A DNA stretch of 64,000 bases from Drosophila pseudoobscura (GCF_009870125.1 NC_046683.1:2170001-2234000); one strand, 5' to 3'. Shown: positions 49,012 to 61,356, counted from the stretch's first letter. Numbers and translations are program-made. The notes: generated by a model not told the origin, from the sequence alone.

Positions 49012-49722
49012 ATGTGGCCAGCCGCACTTACACGCCTGCTGAGAAGACGCATCATATACATAATTCTTGTGCTGCTGCTGCTTATGTGCATTATCTGGGG
49101 CAACCTTTTGGATCGAGTGAGTGGCACTAGAACAGTCTGGACAGTGGAAAACTAATCTCGTAAAGTTCCGTAGCAGGGCGCCTTTAGTGGTCTGCACTAT
49201 GACGACTTTGAGGTGCAGCGCACGCGCCCGCTCCTCTGGACGCAGCAGCTTTTGGCGCCAGAACAGCACATCAATCGTACTCGGGACACGGAACTGCGGT
49301 GCCGCAACTCGGTGCAGGGCCGCCAACTGCTCACCGACGAGCGCGGCTTTGTGTGCCTGCGAGAGCAGGCCCTCCCCAGCGGCTGCTGCAACCTGGAGAT
49401 GCCCGGAATCGGCTACTATAGCTGTCGCACCTGCAACGCCACCACCAGCTGCTGCCGCCTGTACGAGTACTGCGTGTCTTGTTGCCTGCATCCCGACAAG
49501 CAGCCACTCCTCGAACGGGTGCTGCAGTCAGCCCACACACCCAAATACATCTATGCCAGTGTGGCAGATCACTTCGAGCTGTGTCTCGTCAAGTGCCGCA
49601 CCAACTCGCACTCTGTGGAGCACGAGAACAAGTACCGCGACGGTAAAGCCAAGCACTGCTACGGCATCACCGAGGCTCACGAGTCGCAGCGTGACGTGGC
49701 CCCCCCGGCTGTCCACAGCTAG
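49012..49722 (+). CDS. SPRING1 (C12orf49) family Golgi membrane protein
   Basis: Homologue of the vertebrate SREBF-pathway regulator SPRING1, which supports S1P (MBTPS1) maturation and SREBP signalling. Exons 49012-49116 and 49177-49722 join in phase 0 (donor GTGAGT, acceptor GTAGCAG) to 216 residues. Exon 1 encodes a basic stretch and a membrane anchor (about 12-29, rich in Ile/Leu). Exon 2 encodes the Cys-rich luminal domain with the family hallmarks CRNSVQG, LTDERGFVC, GCCNLEMP, YEYCVSCCL, DHFELCLVKCRT and VEHENKYRD. In flies, which are sterol auxotrophs, SREBP responds to phosphatidylethanolamine, so the pathway context is conserved but the signal differs. The start chosen gives the expected anchor; a slightly earlier ATG at 48993 is in another frame. 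Confidence 0.93.
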
Positions 49723-50206
49723 CTAACACAACGATTATAGCACGTCCGAAGGTGCTCTTTCTTTCTCCTGCCCCTAAGCTAAGTCAGACATAGCTTCACG
49801 TTGAGATTTCTTGTACTCCGCATCCGCCCCAAAGGACTTTGACGGAGTGGACACAGATAAATGAGCTTTACCTCCAACTAGAAATATAACTAGAACTAGA
49901 AAAAAGGCTTGCAGTATTGGTAATGGACCTGGGCCTGCCGCAAAGCACAGCTACCTGTCCGGACCTGACTGTGGGATCTGGGGACCTGCCCTCTTCGCCC
50001 GCATATAGAACAAACAAAAAGCAACAAAATGTAATGCAATCATGGATAGCATTTACGTACGTACGAGTTATATTATAGCATAACTTTGTATGCTGCTTTC
50101 TTGTAACTTAGATCGTAGATTCGTAACTTAAGTAATTTATTCACGTGTAGTTCTGCTTTCTTTTTAGAAGAATGTGTGAGCCATTAAATGAGAACCATTC
50201 AAGTGC
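49723..50206. other. 3' flanks of two convergent genes
   Basis: 3' UTRs of the SPRING1-like gene (plus) and the asparaginase gene (minus). No coding sequence or RNA gene seen. Confidence 0.6.
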
Positions 50207-51184
50207 CTAAGAGAGCGGCTCCTGGTGTACCACCTGGCCCTCGATGCCGTAGAAGATGGTGTCGTCCTGTATGTAGCCCCAGGCCATGCGTTGCGATGTA
50301 AAGCTGATGCCCAGATCCCCGGCATGGCCCACAACGATGGCGCCGCCCGTGCCACCGATGCGTCTGGTCATCTCGCGACACTCCTGGTCTGCCGCCGCCT
50401 GGGCGGACATGCCCTTGTGCTCGATGGCGGCCAGGATGCGCTGGGCCAGATTGTATCGCATGATTGTCTCGCCATGGCCGGTGGTGGAAACGCCGCCCCT
50501 GGCGTTGTCCGCATAGGTGCCGCTGCCCAGGATGGGCGTGTCGCCAATGCGACCGGGCCACTTGCCCGTGATGCCGCCGGTTGAGGTGCCGACAACAATT
50601 TGGCCATCCTGGTCCATGGCCACAGCGCCCACCGTCTCTCCGCTGGGGTCGGTCTTCTGCTCAGCGGCCAGCTCTGTGCGGGCGAAGAAGGGATCCTTGC
50701 CCTGGCTCAGCTGCTCCTTGAATTGTTGCAGCGTGAAGCGGGCCCCCTCCGTGACCAAGGCGTTCGCTGGCAGCCGCTCGCTGCCCGTGGACAGGGCCAG
50801 CTCCTGGGCCGCCTCGCCGCCGATGAACGTGTGCCGCTGTTTCTCCATGAGACGACGCGCCACCGTGATCGGGTGCATCACGTCCCGCAGCAGAGTGACG
50901 CAGCCGGCGCGCAGATCCCGCCCTTCCATTAGACTGGCCTCCATCTCCACCTGCCCGTCGGTGTTCAAGCAGGAGCCGTAGCCGGCATTGAAGTTCTCGT
51001 CCAGCTCCATGCTGCGCACCGCCGTCTCGACGGCGTCCAGGGCGCTGCCCTTCGCCCCACTGGCCGGCACCAGGCTGCCCCAAGCACAGCGCAGCGCCTC
51101 CTTGATGCCCTTGAACTTGCCAGCGATGCGCGAGTCCGGAATGTCCCCGGCTCCTCCGTGTATCAGCAGCACTGGGCGTGGCAT
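50207..51184 (-). CDS. CG7860: Isoaspartyl peptidase / L-asparaginase (CG7860-like)
   Basis: N-terminal-nucleophile hydrolase that removes isoaspartyl residues from peptides and hydrolyses asparagine. 325 residues, one exon. The N-terminus VLLIHGGAGDIP is the family signature. The autocatalytic cleavage site lies before Thr 184 in SGETVGAVAMDQDG. The beta-chain motifs GTSTGGITGKWPGRIGD and GSGTYADN follow, with TTGHGE after them. Length and motifs match human ASRGL1, so the enzyme should be active. No signal peptide is visible, so it is probably cytosolic. Confidence 0.96.
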   Translation of the reverse strand: MPRPVLLIHGGAGDIPDSRIAGKFKGIKEALRCAWGSLVPASGAKGSALDAVETAVRSMELDENFNAGYGSCLNTDGQVEMEASLMEGRDLRAGCVTLLRDVMHPITVARRLMEKQRHTFIGGEAAQELALSTGSERLPANALVTEGARFTLQQFKEQLSQGKDPFFARTELAAEQKTDPSGETVGAVAMDQDGQIVVGTSTGGITGKWPGRIGDTPILGSGTYADNARGGVSTTGHGETIMRYNLAQRILAAIEHKGMSAQAAADQECREMTRRIGGTGGAIVVGHAGDLGISFTSQRMAWGYIQDDTIFYGIEGQVVHQEPLS

Positions 51185-52350
51185 TTTCTCAGCTCTTTGT
51201 TCTCGTCGGTGTTGCTGCTATCTCGAGCAATTGAAGAGTGAGGCTCCGCTTGCTGGGGTAGCACTGCGCTCTGTTTTTATGGTTGCTTCTTTGTTATTCT
51301 CTCGCCAGAGGGACGCGACGACAGAGCGACTATCAGTTGCTCTCACTCTCGCCCTCACTATGCAGACGTACACGAAGTGGTGGTTAGTTCGATCCATGGC
51401 CTAGGGCCGCGTAAGGGCATACAGAAATCGACTCGTCGAGAACCTGTTTTCTTTCCTTGTTGATCTGCTGCCTGCCTGCACTCCGATAAGGCGCATAATA
51501 ATCATCTTTGGACTGTGTGCGTGCCGTGTGTGTGTGTGCGTGTTTTATGGCACATGTTGATATGGATATACTACTCGTTCTCCCACTTGTACTTGCACTC
51601 GTACTTTGTTGTGTGGATGGATGTGTGTCTGTCTGAGGGACGGACAGGTCTAGTCTTAGCCCCATTGTGCAGATTTTCCTTTAGAAGAACAGGCCTCGTT
51701 CTCGTAAAATATGATGAGCACGTACTACACGGATGTGCGTACATATATCTATCATGTAAAAGCGTTTACAATATACATATGTATGTATGTACGTACCCCT
51801 TATAATAAGTTAAGATATATACATATGTACATATAGTATAATGATTATATGCACTCCAAACACTATATTTCTGATGAGCATGTTTATAATTAAAGCGATT
51901 GGTAGCTCCTCTTGCCGAAGATCAGCTTTGGCCGTGATCAAAGATGGATAAGGCTGTGGGAAAAGCCCGATTGGTAACTTGGGCCGGAGCATCTCGGACC
52001 TCAGGAAGGTAGTAGCATTCTTTACTATATCAAACAGTACGCGGATGTGGACTAAAGTGCAACGATACTCCAAACGTGGACTGGGAATGCATGATCTCAT
52101 AAGTGAGAACTAGGTCTCTACAATTAGGAACTAGTTCGCAGTACGGCTTTAATAAATCAACGACACCAAATCTGACTGTGATTGTGATTTTGTTTTCGTG
52201 TTAGTTCGTGTAAGTTCGTGTGCCTGTTGCAGGTATCTACATTGGGACGATTGTTGCAGACGATTTGTGCAAACGATTGTTGCAATCGACTCTTTCGTGT
52301 GTGAAGTGTGACTTGTTAGTGTACTTCTTGTGCTTTTGTGCTTTTGTGCT
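51185..52350. other. intergenic region
   Basis: 5' side of the asparaginase gene, then repeat-rich DNA with GT/GTAT runs (51525-51545, 51775-51800) and the 3' side of the orphan gene that ends at 52351. No coding sequence supported. Confidence 0.55.
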
Positions 52351-52947
52351 TTACTTTTGTGCTCTGTTTGCCGGTTCTTGTTTCTGATACGCGTCGATAC
52401 GATCCTCCAGGAAATCAATCTCCCGCCACATGTCCGAGGCCAAGCTCCAGTTTGGTGGCTTATCGGCATTCACAATTTCCATCAGGTATTTCAAGCGCTT
52501 CACATCCTTGTTATGGGCGCTCTCTTTGAGCGTTTCCTCCATCGGGGGTATTGGGGGTATTGGTGGTATCGGGGGAATCTGCCGTGGCCTGAACGAAGCC
52601 ACGGCCTTTGGCTTTGGAATCTTCAATTCCTTGCCGACCGGTGTTGCTTGGCAGGCCTTCTCGTTGGCCAAAGGCGGGGGAATAGTCCCTGCGACCAATG
52701 CGCGAGCAGTGATGAAACGTTCTTTGGGTACAATAAGGAAGTTCTTCGGCTGGCTGGCCCGCTTCACGCCACGGCGTATCATGCTCAGCTGGTCCTTGCC
52801 GGTGATAATTTTGGGACGCGTTGGCACCCGACTGGGAGCCACGCAGATCTGAATCCCGGTCTGGGTGCCTACCGACAGCTTCCCATCGGACGGCCGACCG
52901 GCCGCGACTGCAGCGGGCACCCTTGAAATGCGATTCTTTGGTGCCAT
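52351..52947 (-). CDS. orphan basic, proline-rich protein
   Basis: 198-codon single-exon frame with no family I recognise. It looks coding: starts MAPKNRISRVP, has mixed composition, and carries the short repeat IPPIPPIPPIPP (about residues 124-135), encoded by a GGTATTGGGG-like tandem repeat at about 52545-52580. The C-terminal third is a plausible helical region (NKDVKRLKYLMEIV, then MWREIDFLEDRIDAY) and may be the conserved part. Basic overall, with no signal peptide or membrane segment. The IPP repeat is likely to vary in length between strains. Confidence 0.65.
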   Translation of the reverse strand: MAPKNRISRVPAAVAAGRPSDGKLSVGTQTGIQICVAPSRVPTRPKIITGKDQLSMIRRGVKRASQPKNFLIVPKERFITARALVAGTIPPPLANEKACQATPVGKELKIPKPKAVASFRPRQIPPIPPIPPIPPMEETLKESAHNKDVKRLKYLMEIVNADKPPNWSLASDMWREIDFLEDRIDAYQKQEPANRAQK

Positions 52948-54232
52948 CTTTTCTGTGGCAGATCTCTTAGGTCTCTAAACATCACGTCACTCCAATTGCA
53001 AGATTACTTACGTAATTACTTACAGGGATCGAATCAGAGGACGGCCTTGATCGGTTCGGTTGGGTTCAGTTCGGTTGAGTTCCGTTCGGGATCGGAACTT
53101 TGGCCAAGAAGAAAAAAAAACCAGCAATAAGCAAAAGCAATGTTTTGTTTTCGAAACTCGGTTTAATGCTCAATTCGATTTAAAGGAACGACTCAATAAT
53201 CATAAACTAATGGTAATGTCAACGCCTGCCTTTGGCTTCGGTTTATAGAGAAATCAAATAATTAACCTGTAGGGCTACCTCGTAGGGTTGTCAACTGCGG
53301 CTTACGTCCGATTTAATTGCCAGATTTATGCAAGCGGCAGATCAGAGCAGCCTTCAACTTTTAATTGCAGTTCAAGTGGCGGGAATCGCCTGTTACCATA
53401 TGAATGCCTTTGCTCACGGCTATGACACGGGTAGTGGGTAGTGGGTAGTGGTTCCTGGGTCCAGAGGCCAGGGTCCCGGCTGCGCTTGTCTTGCCTTGTG
53501 TCTTGCTTAATCAGTTGATACGCAATCTCCGCCCTCCAACACCCCCTCCTCCTCCTCCTACCCCTCCCCATCCCCCTCCACTCGGTTCCATTCCCATGCG
53601 CATCCACATGGCCAAGCACTTCTCTTTGGAGCCTTTGGCCATGCGTTGGGCGGGGGCGGGGTCGGGGGGGGGTCTTTGTGCATATTTAAACAAGGAGCCG
53701 GCTGCAGGGTGGGGGCGGGTGTGTTTTCGGCCAAGTCTCTTCTGTCAGTTGGCCTGCATTTGACGAATTTTCACGCGTCACGCATTTGCAGTGACCTCAA
53801 GGCTTCAGCAGCTGCCTGCCTGCCTGCTGTGCCACAATGTTCACACGAGACGAGTTCTCACGAACCATTCATGATTGTTAAAGCAAAGCTTGGTAAATGT
53901 TGAACAGCACACATTTTGGCCCATGTGCAGGCTTGATCGTGTGCCGGCTGAACGCATAAACGCCGCTGGGGCTCGACTTGTCTTGTTGCTGCTGCTGCTG
54001 CTGGCCCCATTCTGATGGAGCCTGCTGTTTAATCAGCGAGTTGGAGGGGCAGAGGCAGAGGCAGGGCATGGTCACAGGACTGGGCGACGAATGAAGGCAT
54101 CTTAGTTGGTTCTATCAACTCCATTGGCCTCCTCATTTGGTGGCCGGCGCCGGCATGCATGTACTTATGTCGACATGTGCATATACATATTTGCATATGT
54201 CCGACTGCTCCTTCCATGCGACAGGCACAGCG

Positions 54233-54280
54233 CCTGCTACAGCCCCTGCTACAGCCCCTGCTACAGCCCCTGCTACAGCC
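54233..54280. repeat. 12-base tandem repeat, four units
   Basis: Four perfect copies of CCTGCTACAGCC. The unit is a multiple of three, so the frame stays open, but no gene is supported around it. Confidence 0.9.
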
Positions 54281-57062
54281 GTGGCTGGGTGGGGCTGGGT
54301 GTGTGTTCCGTATGCCAACGATTTCCATGCTCCACTTGCAATGCGCTAAACTTCCGTTGATGTTCCCGCTCCGTGTCGGTGTCCGTGTCAGTGCCCTCGT
54401 CCCTCGTAGCCCCAGTCGTGGCCCCAGTCGTAGCCAATCTAAATCAAACTACAAACAGGCATGGAGTCACGCACGCCTAACAGGAGGCAGCAGAGGGCAT
54501 TGGGCGCTGGGCGCTGGGCGCTGGGCACTGGGCATTGGCCACTGAGGGACGGGACCTACTTATGAGCAGGAACCCATGTGGTGCAACGACAAACAGCGCC
54601 AGGTACCGTTACCAGCCACAGCTGTAACCACAGGGCACACGTTTGTTTGGTTCACGGAACGGAACCCAAGACAATGGAGGGACGAGTAAAACAACGAAAT
54701 TAACCACCAGAACTTGACCCATAAAGTGTCTGCATTTCTCATTTCTCATTTCTCATTTGTAGAATTTATTGATTAAGTGCTGGTTAACTTAAGTGTTGCT
54801 AAATACTGCTTTGTGCAGTCTGTAAATTTCAATGATGGACGTATGTATGTGCTCGGCTTATGGCATAATTATTATTGGGTTCAAGTCTTCTTTTCAATGA
54901 TCCTGTGGCCTAAGTACCTTTTAGTGCAGTTTGGCATTTGGTTTGTGTTTTGGGGTTGGGGTTGGGGCGGTCTCCGCAAAAGCCCTGTCATTAACAGGCT
55001 ATTATTATTGTTGGATCAGGGTTATATGGGTGTATTTGTACTCGTATTTGGGTGTAATTCATTACCATGCAATTTTGTGGTGCCTGATGCTGTTCGGCAA
55101 TGTTTTTGTCAAATCAATTCTGCATAAATATATGGCGTTGACATTTGGAAAGCTGTTTTATTTGGCTATTCACTGGATGCGGATTCGAGTGACGGAATAC
55201 CCTGAAAATAGTGGTGTGTATGCTTCTAGCTTCTAGCAGTGGAAAGCGGAAATAGTTGTATGTACAAAACGATGAATGCAGTTCAGTTTCAGGCACGGGA
55301 TAGGGAAATATCAGCTGGGAAAGCAGTTCAGTACAGTTGGGAAGAACAGTTCTGGGCAGCTGGTGGATGATGAGTGCGGCAAGCAGTTCAAATCAGCAAA
55401 TTACCCGTTTGACAGCGTTAAACTTCTTGCAAACCAGCGTTAAGCAGTCAGATGACCAGTGCAAAAATGTTTGATATACACTGCTTAACCATTTTTGAAA
55501 TTTGAATGTGAATTGTGGATATTTTGGGCACAACACAGGGTACTCCCCAGTTCGATTGCCGATTGTTGCACACTCCATTTAAATGTCGAGTGCGTGCATA
55601 CCAAATGTTTGCATCCGTAATGAATTATATAGCCGCTGACCAGCCCCTGCCGTCGGGCGCCACAATGCCAATTTGTCAAAAAGCAAGGCCTAAACGGAAC
55701 CAAAACCAGAACTACGGATATACATACATAGGGGGCCATATGCATATGCATGTGCATGTGCATATGGAAATGTGGTAGAGGTATTGTTTTGGATTATTAC
55801 GATTGAATATTCTGATATGTTTTGAGCGGCTTTATAGGACTTTATATGTAGGTCGAGGCTAGCGCGATAGCTATTATCTACTACTTGATTTCTAAGAAAT
55901 GAAATTGGTTTTCCTGTGGAAAGAGGTGCATCTGTTTAACAGAGAGTGTGGAACCCCCGGAACCCCCGGAACCCCCGAAACCCCTACTTTTGTTGGTTGT
56001 ATTTTAAAGAATTCCATTCTCGTAACTGCTGAAACAATAATTCAATAAGCTACGCAATCGATAGTGTTTCCTGTATTTGAATTGCATTTCTGTTGTTGTT
56101 TTGTTTTCTTTGCAATACCCTTGCCAATCAGAGTATAGATCATTTCGGAAGTCTCGGGATCGGATCAACACAGCTTTGGGCTGGCTGGGATACGTACAAT
56201 CCGAGGCGAGGGCTTTCGAGTGGTTGCCAAGGAAACACTCCATGAGGGCCTGAGAGCACGAGAGCAAAGGGTATTCGAAGCCTCGGCTATCCATTGTGGA
56301 AATCCTTTCTTGTTTTATAATTACGAGTATTTTCGTGTTCGAATGTAATTTGCATTTTCAATTAGAGCTGTTCAGGGGTGCATACACACACACACACACA
56401 CACGCACACCTGGATGCGGAAAATGTGGGGAAATTTGATTTACAAATATTATTGTTGCTGGGGTTTTTCTTTCTTTTTTTCAGCTGGATTTTCAGGGTAT
56501 AGGATGCCGCAGATTACACTCCACCCCTCTGTCCAGCCCCTCATTTGGGGCTGAATATGAAATCTTTATTGATGAAATTGATAGAGTGTTTCGGGGGCTT
56601 GTCGCTGGCAGTCGGAGAGTAGAAGAGTAGGAGAGGGAGGGCTGCGTTTAGGCCTATTGCCAAATTCGAATTCGAGAGTGGTTTTCAGTGTTCGGGTTCA
56701 ATTAAATTGCATTTAGCGGACACGGCAGATGCCACAGTGATTCCAAGTCAATTACAATTGTCCTCTGCACTCTGACCTTCGCCCCCACCCCCATCCCCTT
56801 CCCCTTGGAACGCATCAATATGTCATTCGGGGGGCGCTCTTTAAGGCCAACTTTAAAACGAAATCAGGTTCGAGGCTCAGTCTTGAATCTGTCACAATTA
56901 ATACCCCCCCCCAAACGACGTACGCGGGACCCCACCCCCCAGATGTTGTCTCATTTACACCGGAAGTGGGGATGGGGGTGGATTTGCCTCTGAAGCGTGT
57001 AAAAGTTTGCAGCGCCCCTCCACAGCCCCCTCTCATTGTCAACATCATGTTGGGGCGAGGAG

Positions 57063-57067
<5 letters not shown>

Positions 57068-57110
<43 letters not shown>
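57068..57110. repeat. (GA)n microsatellite
   Basis: Perfect GA run of about 40 bases, the longest in the window. Confidence 0.9.
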
Positions 57111-57112
<2 letters not shown>

Positions 57113-59908
57113 GGCAGAGGATGGCTGCCATTAAAGCCATGTTAATCGATTTTCTGTTGCCTTACACGCGCCGTGCCATGCTACGCCGCGGCTGAGCTGT
57201 TGCTGACACAGGCACATGCCGCACGGAGTCCGACCCCCTTGCCCCCCGCACCCAGGGCACGCTTTAAACGTCGCAAAGTAGAAAATAATCAGCATGGCCC
57301 CAAGTGTTTCAGGTGACGCCCCGAGCTCCCCTCGGATGGGTGTGGCCCAATAGGCCCCCATGCTAATCGGCCGGAGGTGGAGGCTGGAATGTATCTTCGG
57401 GTGGGGATAGTAAATGAGCGGAAGAGATTTCGTTTGTCAAACTATAAAATTCGTTGGGCCCAAGGCTGATGATTTATTGCTGCCAATTTGGGGACAAACC
57501 CCCCCCTCCCCCGCCACAAAAAGATGCGTTAACTATTACTTTTACACCCAGGCAGCTGAAAAATAATTTCAAGCCAAGTTCCCCAAGTATTTCGCCAAGA
57601 AATCCTCGGCAGATACATGGCCATCGGGGGGGCCTGCGGGGTATGCTGGAAAATCTGTGCTGAATATCCAACTGGTGGCAATCCATTAAATGTTTCATGT
57701 TCATGAGTGAAACTATAAACCGCTGACAGGAACAATCTTTCAGTACGTTACTTCTTTACTCCGTTACTCTTCCCTCCCCCTGCCACCTGCCACCAGCCAC
57801 CTGCCCCTTCGTGTGAGTCATTTCCCTGTGCCGGCCTCATTTCCATGACTCCGCACCAGAAGCGGTAGGGAAGTGTATTTCAGCAACTTTTCTGATCATA
57901 TGTTTCGCCAAGTGTTTGATTTAATGTAGAGTCAACTTTAGAGCCCAAGCAACTTCAGCTCGAGTCTGCCTGCCTCCCCAATGGATGTGTGTGCCTGGTG
58001 TCTGGTTCTTTCTACACGTACGCACATTTTGCAAACTGCACTAAATTAAGGTAACTCTCCATGTGGTGCACCCTCGCCATGCACCACCACAACTCTGGGT
58101 CTGGGTCTGGCTCTCGCTCTGCCACTGCCCTTGCCCCTGCCTCTCAGCATGCCTTCATGCCTCACGCCTTCCGGCCACGTTCTGGCTCTCTCTGTTTAAA
58201 GTGTTTGCAGCATTACTGCTGGCTGTTGGCTGTTGGCTGCCGGCTGCCGGTTGCCCGGCTAAGCCAAAAAACTAACTTACACCTAACTAAATGACAAAGT
58301 TTTCCGAGTGAGGAGCGAGGAGTGAGAATCCTCCCCCTACAACATGGCAGTACTGGCAGAGCGGTAATATAAGGTAAACATTTCTTTCTATGCTCTATGC
58401 ATATGCAAGGCGAGGCGGGGAGCAGCCTGGATGAGTTCCGTGCCCCAGTCCGAGTGTACAAGTGTTACCTGTGTGTGAGTGTGTGTGTGCAACAGCTACC
58501 ACAGGGACGCCAAAAGGCACGCGCTACACACATGGAAGGGGGCCCCCCTTAGGGGAGCATGCTCAAATGTTGAATGCTGTTTGGTGGGTGGCTTTCCATT
58601 CACGGTACTTCTACAGGACACGGGTATAATCATTCTGTATTGGCTTGGCTGATGAATAGATCTAGCATGAGGTCCCCAAAATCACCATCAGGGATACAAT
58701 TAAGCGACACGGATCAGCTCAGGGTTCTACGAGGGTTTCTCAGCGAGGTGTGCCCCTCTAGCGGGTATCAACCATGTCTCAACAATCTCAACCAGTCCCC
58801 CTTTTACTTGTGTGTTTTTTGTTCCTTTTCTTTTCTATTCCCTTTTTTGTTATGCTTTTTGTCGGTGGCTACTACTTTTGCCACTACTTTAACCGCATAA
58901 ACGAATGCCCGTAGCAGGTGCATTTGCGGGGGGCAGGAGGCAGGGGGATAGGAGGCCGTACAGGTGTGTGTGTGTGAGTGTGTGGACGTGCCAGTTACCG
59001 TGTTACCACTGTACGAGTAGCCCTCTGCCCTCACTCTCCGTTTTTGGCATGGCGTTGGTGTCAGGCAACAGAGGATGGCCATGTTTTGGTTTTTTGTTAT
59101 GTGCGCCACACACACGACACGACACACACACACACACAAACACAGAAATGTATATGTATAAGTGTATGTATTAACCCCTTGTTGCAACAGCCATTTTTAC
59201 ACATTTACAAGTTGCCACTTTATGTTGCATAATATGACCAGATGGCACCTGACTTTCTTTTTTTCGTATCTCTTCTCGCCCTTTGAATGGTTGAGTCCAG
59301 GGGTCGGGGGTCGAGTAATTCAATAATTACGCTCTTGACATCATATTCGTGTGACACTTTTTGCATTTGTATGCATGCACGTGTGTATCTGTGTGGGCCT
59401 TTGGTGCTGTGTGTGTGTGTGTGGGATGTGGTAACGAGCGGCTTGAGAGTTGTGGCTGGAAAAGTCACACGCCGCTTAACAATAAACCCAACCCACTGCC
59501 TTTTGTCCCTCTCCCACATTGCAAATACATCTAAAGGCAAACACACACACACATACATATACAAGTCACACACAGATACAGGCAAGTGACATTGCGGTTG
59601 ATACCAAAGAGCAAGCGGCTCCATGTAGAAAGAATGATAGAAATGGAGGCTAACAAAAGGAAAAGGCATAACCTTCGGAAGATACTCTCGAAGATACTCC
59701 ATCCAGAAAGGCAGATTCAAAATTAATGCACTTGGATCATGAATAATATATGTGGCCATTTCTCCAATTTCACCAATTTCTCCAATTAAAAGTCAATGAA
59801 AACATATTTCCATATAAGTTTGTAACGATATTATTTTCTACATTTATTGAAAGTTTACTTATTAAACCGATTGACAGATAATTTGATCAATTTTGAACTG
59901 AAATCAGA

Positions 59909-60979
59909 TTAAAATAAGTAAATTTGCCTCTTTATACTCGTAGTATAGTTTAGGTAGGCTCCTGGCTTATGCTCCTGGTCCTCCTTAGAGGTCGCTTCAG
60001 GACTGGCCGGCAAAGGCTCCTGTTTGTCGTTTTCTTGCTCGTTTTCTCCCTCTGCATGTTTGAGAGCCATGGGCTCTATGCAGTGGTTCAGTGTGTAAGA
60101 GCGAACTTGTTTTAGGTCCTGATCGGTCAGAAAGGAATTCACACCGCGGTACGAGACGCACTCGCGCCAGACGACCGAGACGGTGAGCCACATAAAGATG
60201 ATGTCAACAAGAGCCAGGACTGTGGCGACTATGGAGCTTCCTTTGGAGGAGGACCACCATAGCGTGTTGGCGAACGAGACAATCGGCAGCAGGAAGCCCC
60301 AAAGCATAGCGGGCAACACGACACCCGAGGTGCTTCGCAAGGCCGCACTTGCCACCGAGATGATCGAGAGTGCGGTAATGTTGACGCAGGATATCCGGAA
60401 GATGGCATTGTAGGAGCTGACCACGGTGAGGTCGGCCAAGTCAATCTTCAAGTAGGGACAAAAGGCGTCGATGGCGAACGCAGCAGCCAGCACGAGGAAG
60501 ACTATGCCCACCTTCGGGCCCATCACACGGCCCAGGATGGCGAGGAAAATGGACCAGCAGAGCAGCGACAGCAGCAGGCAGCTAGACAGCAGCAGCGCAG
60601 TGTTCTCCCACAGGCAGGCGCAGGCGAGCAGAGCGACGGTCAGCAGCACCAGCGCCAAGTCGATAATCGCCGCTTGGTGGCGGAACAGACGCATCTGACA
60701 AACCACCTTTTCCACCAGCTCGAGGACCTGCTCCTCTCTCTGGCTCTCCTCGGACAGAGACTGGCTGGAGGGAGTCGGTATGACCTCCTCTAGACTGACC
60801 TCCCCGTGAGCAATGGCAGCGTAGCTGTTGGCCAACAGTTTCTCAAGATTCTCCTCCTTCAGCTGGAGCACCTTCTCGGCCTTCAGCAGTCTGGCTTTCC
60901 AGTAATCGCTAGTCCTCCTGTGACGTCTCTGGGTAGAGCGTGCGATCGGAGGCACAGTCTGGGGCTCCAACTTGTTCAT
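59909..60979 (-). CDS. orphan six-pass membrane protein
   Basis: 356 residues in one exon; I do not recognise the family. The cytosolic-looking N-terminus is basic (RRHRR), followed by a helical, possibly coiled-coil stretch (about 26-55, rich in Lys/Glu/Leu) and a Ser/Glu segment. Six hydrophobic segments lie at about 103-123, 127-149, 156-173, 196-213, 219-238 and 249-271. The C-terminal tail is hydrophilic and acidic (EGENEQENDKQE) and ends in IYLF. There is no signal peptide. A near-perfect motif 1 lies about 370 bases upstream on the same strand. The even number of membrane segments puts both ends on the same side. Confidence 0.78.
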   Translation of the reverse strand: MNKLEPQTVPPIARSTQRRHRRTSDYWKARLLKAEKVLQLKEENLEKLLANSYAAIAHGEVSLEEVIPTPSSQSLSEESQREEQVLELVEKVVCQMRLFRHQAAIIDLALVLLTVALLACACLWENTALLLSSCLLLSLLCWSIFLAILGRVMGPKVGIVFLVLAAAFAIDAFCPYLKIDLADLTVVSSYNAIFRISCVNITALSIISVASAALRSTSGVVLPAMLWGFLLPIVSFANTLWWSSSKGSSIVATVLALVDIIFMWLTVSVVWRECVSYRGVNSFLTDQDLKQVRSYTLNHCIEPMALKHAEGENEQENDKQEPLPASPEATSKEDQEHKPGAYLNYTTSIKRQIYLF

Positions 60980-61254
60980 CTCCTTAAGGCATAAACAAAT
61001 GATAGATGTTTACGATGTGTATGACATATGTGTTGAAACTTCATTTCAAAAACAATTCAAACCAAGCGACGCCTTGAAGCAAATGCCATCGATGCGATGT
61101 GGATACTTGATGACCGCAGGGTCTTCGTGGGCGCCAGGAGGGTGCTCGTTCTGGGCCCCTAGCAGAGGCAGGCAATCCCCCAAAGTGCCATAAACTGTGC
61201 TAACTGGCAATCGATGACTGGAGAACATAAATCACAATAGCATCGGGCGTCTAG

Positions 61255-61310
61255 CGTTCGGCGTTCGGCGTACGGCGTACGGCGTACGGCTGTCCGGCTG
61301 TCCGGCGGTC
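61255..61310. repeat. degenerate 7-8 base GC-rich tandem repeat
   Basis: Units CGTTCGG (twice), CGTACGG (three times), CTGTCCGG (twice) and CGGTCGG in a row, probably in the 5' UTR or promoter of the minus-strand membrane-protein gene. Confidence 0.8.
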
Positions 61311-61345
61311 GGCTGGCGCCATATGTGGCTCGCTAGAGACCCCAA

Positions 61346-61356
61346 AAGTGTGACCG
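61346..61356 (-). promoter_or_regulatory. motif 1-like element upstream of membrane-protein gene
   Basis: On the minus strand this reads CGGTCACACTT, one base from the Ohler motif 1 consensus YGGTCACACTR. It lies about 370 bases upstream of the start codon at 60979, a reasonable place for a core promoter. Confidence 0.45.

Larger units (their letters stand above)
52948..59908. other. 7-kb non-coding, repeat-rich region
   Basis: No convincing coding sequence on either strand. It holds a 12-base tandem repeat (54233-54280), GGAACCCCC units (about 55950-55980), CA runs (56388-56404), a GA microsatellite (57068-57110) and C-rich stretches near 53540-53580 and 56905-56940. Open frames are shadows of these repeats. 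Confidence 0.6.
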
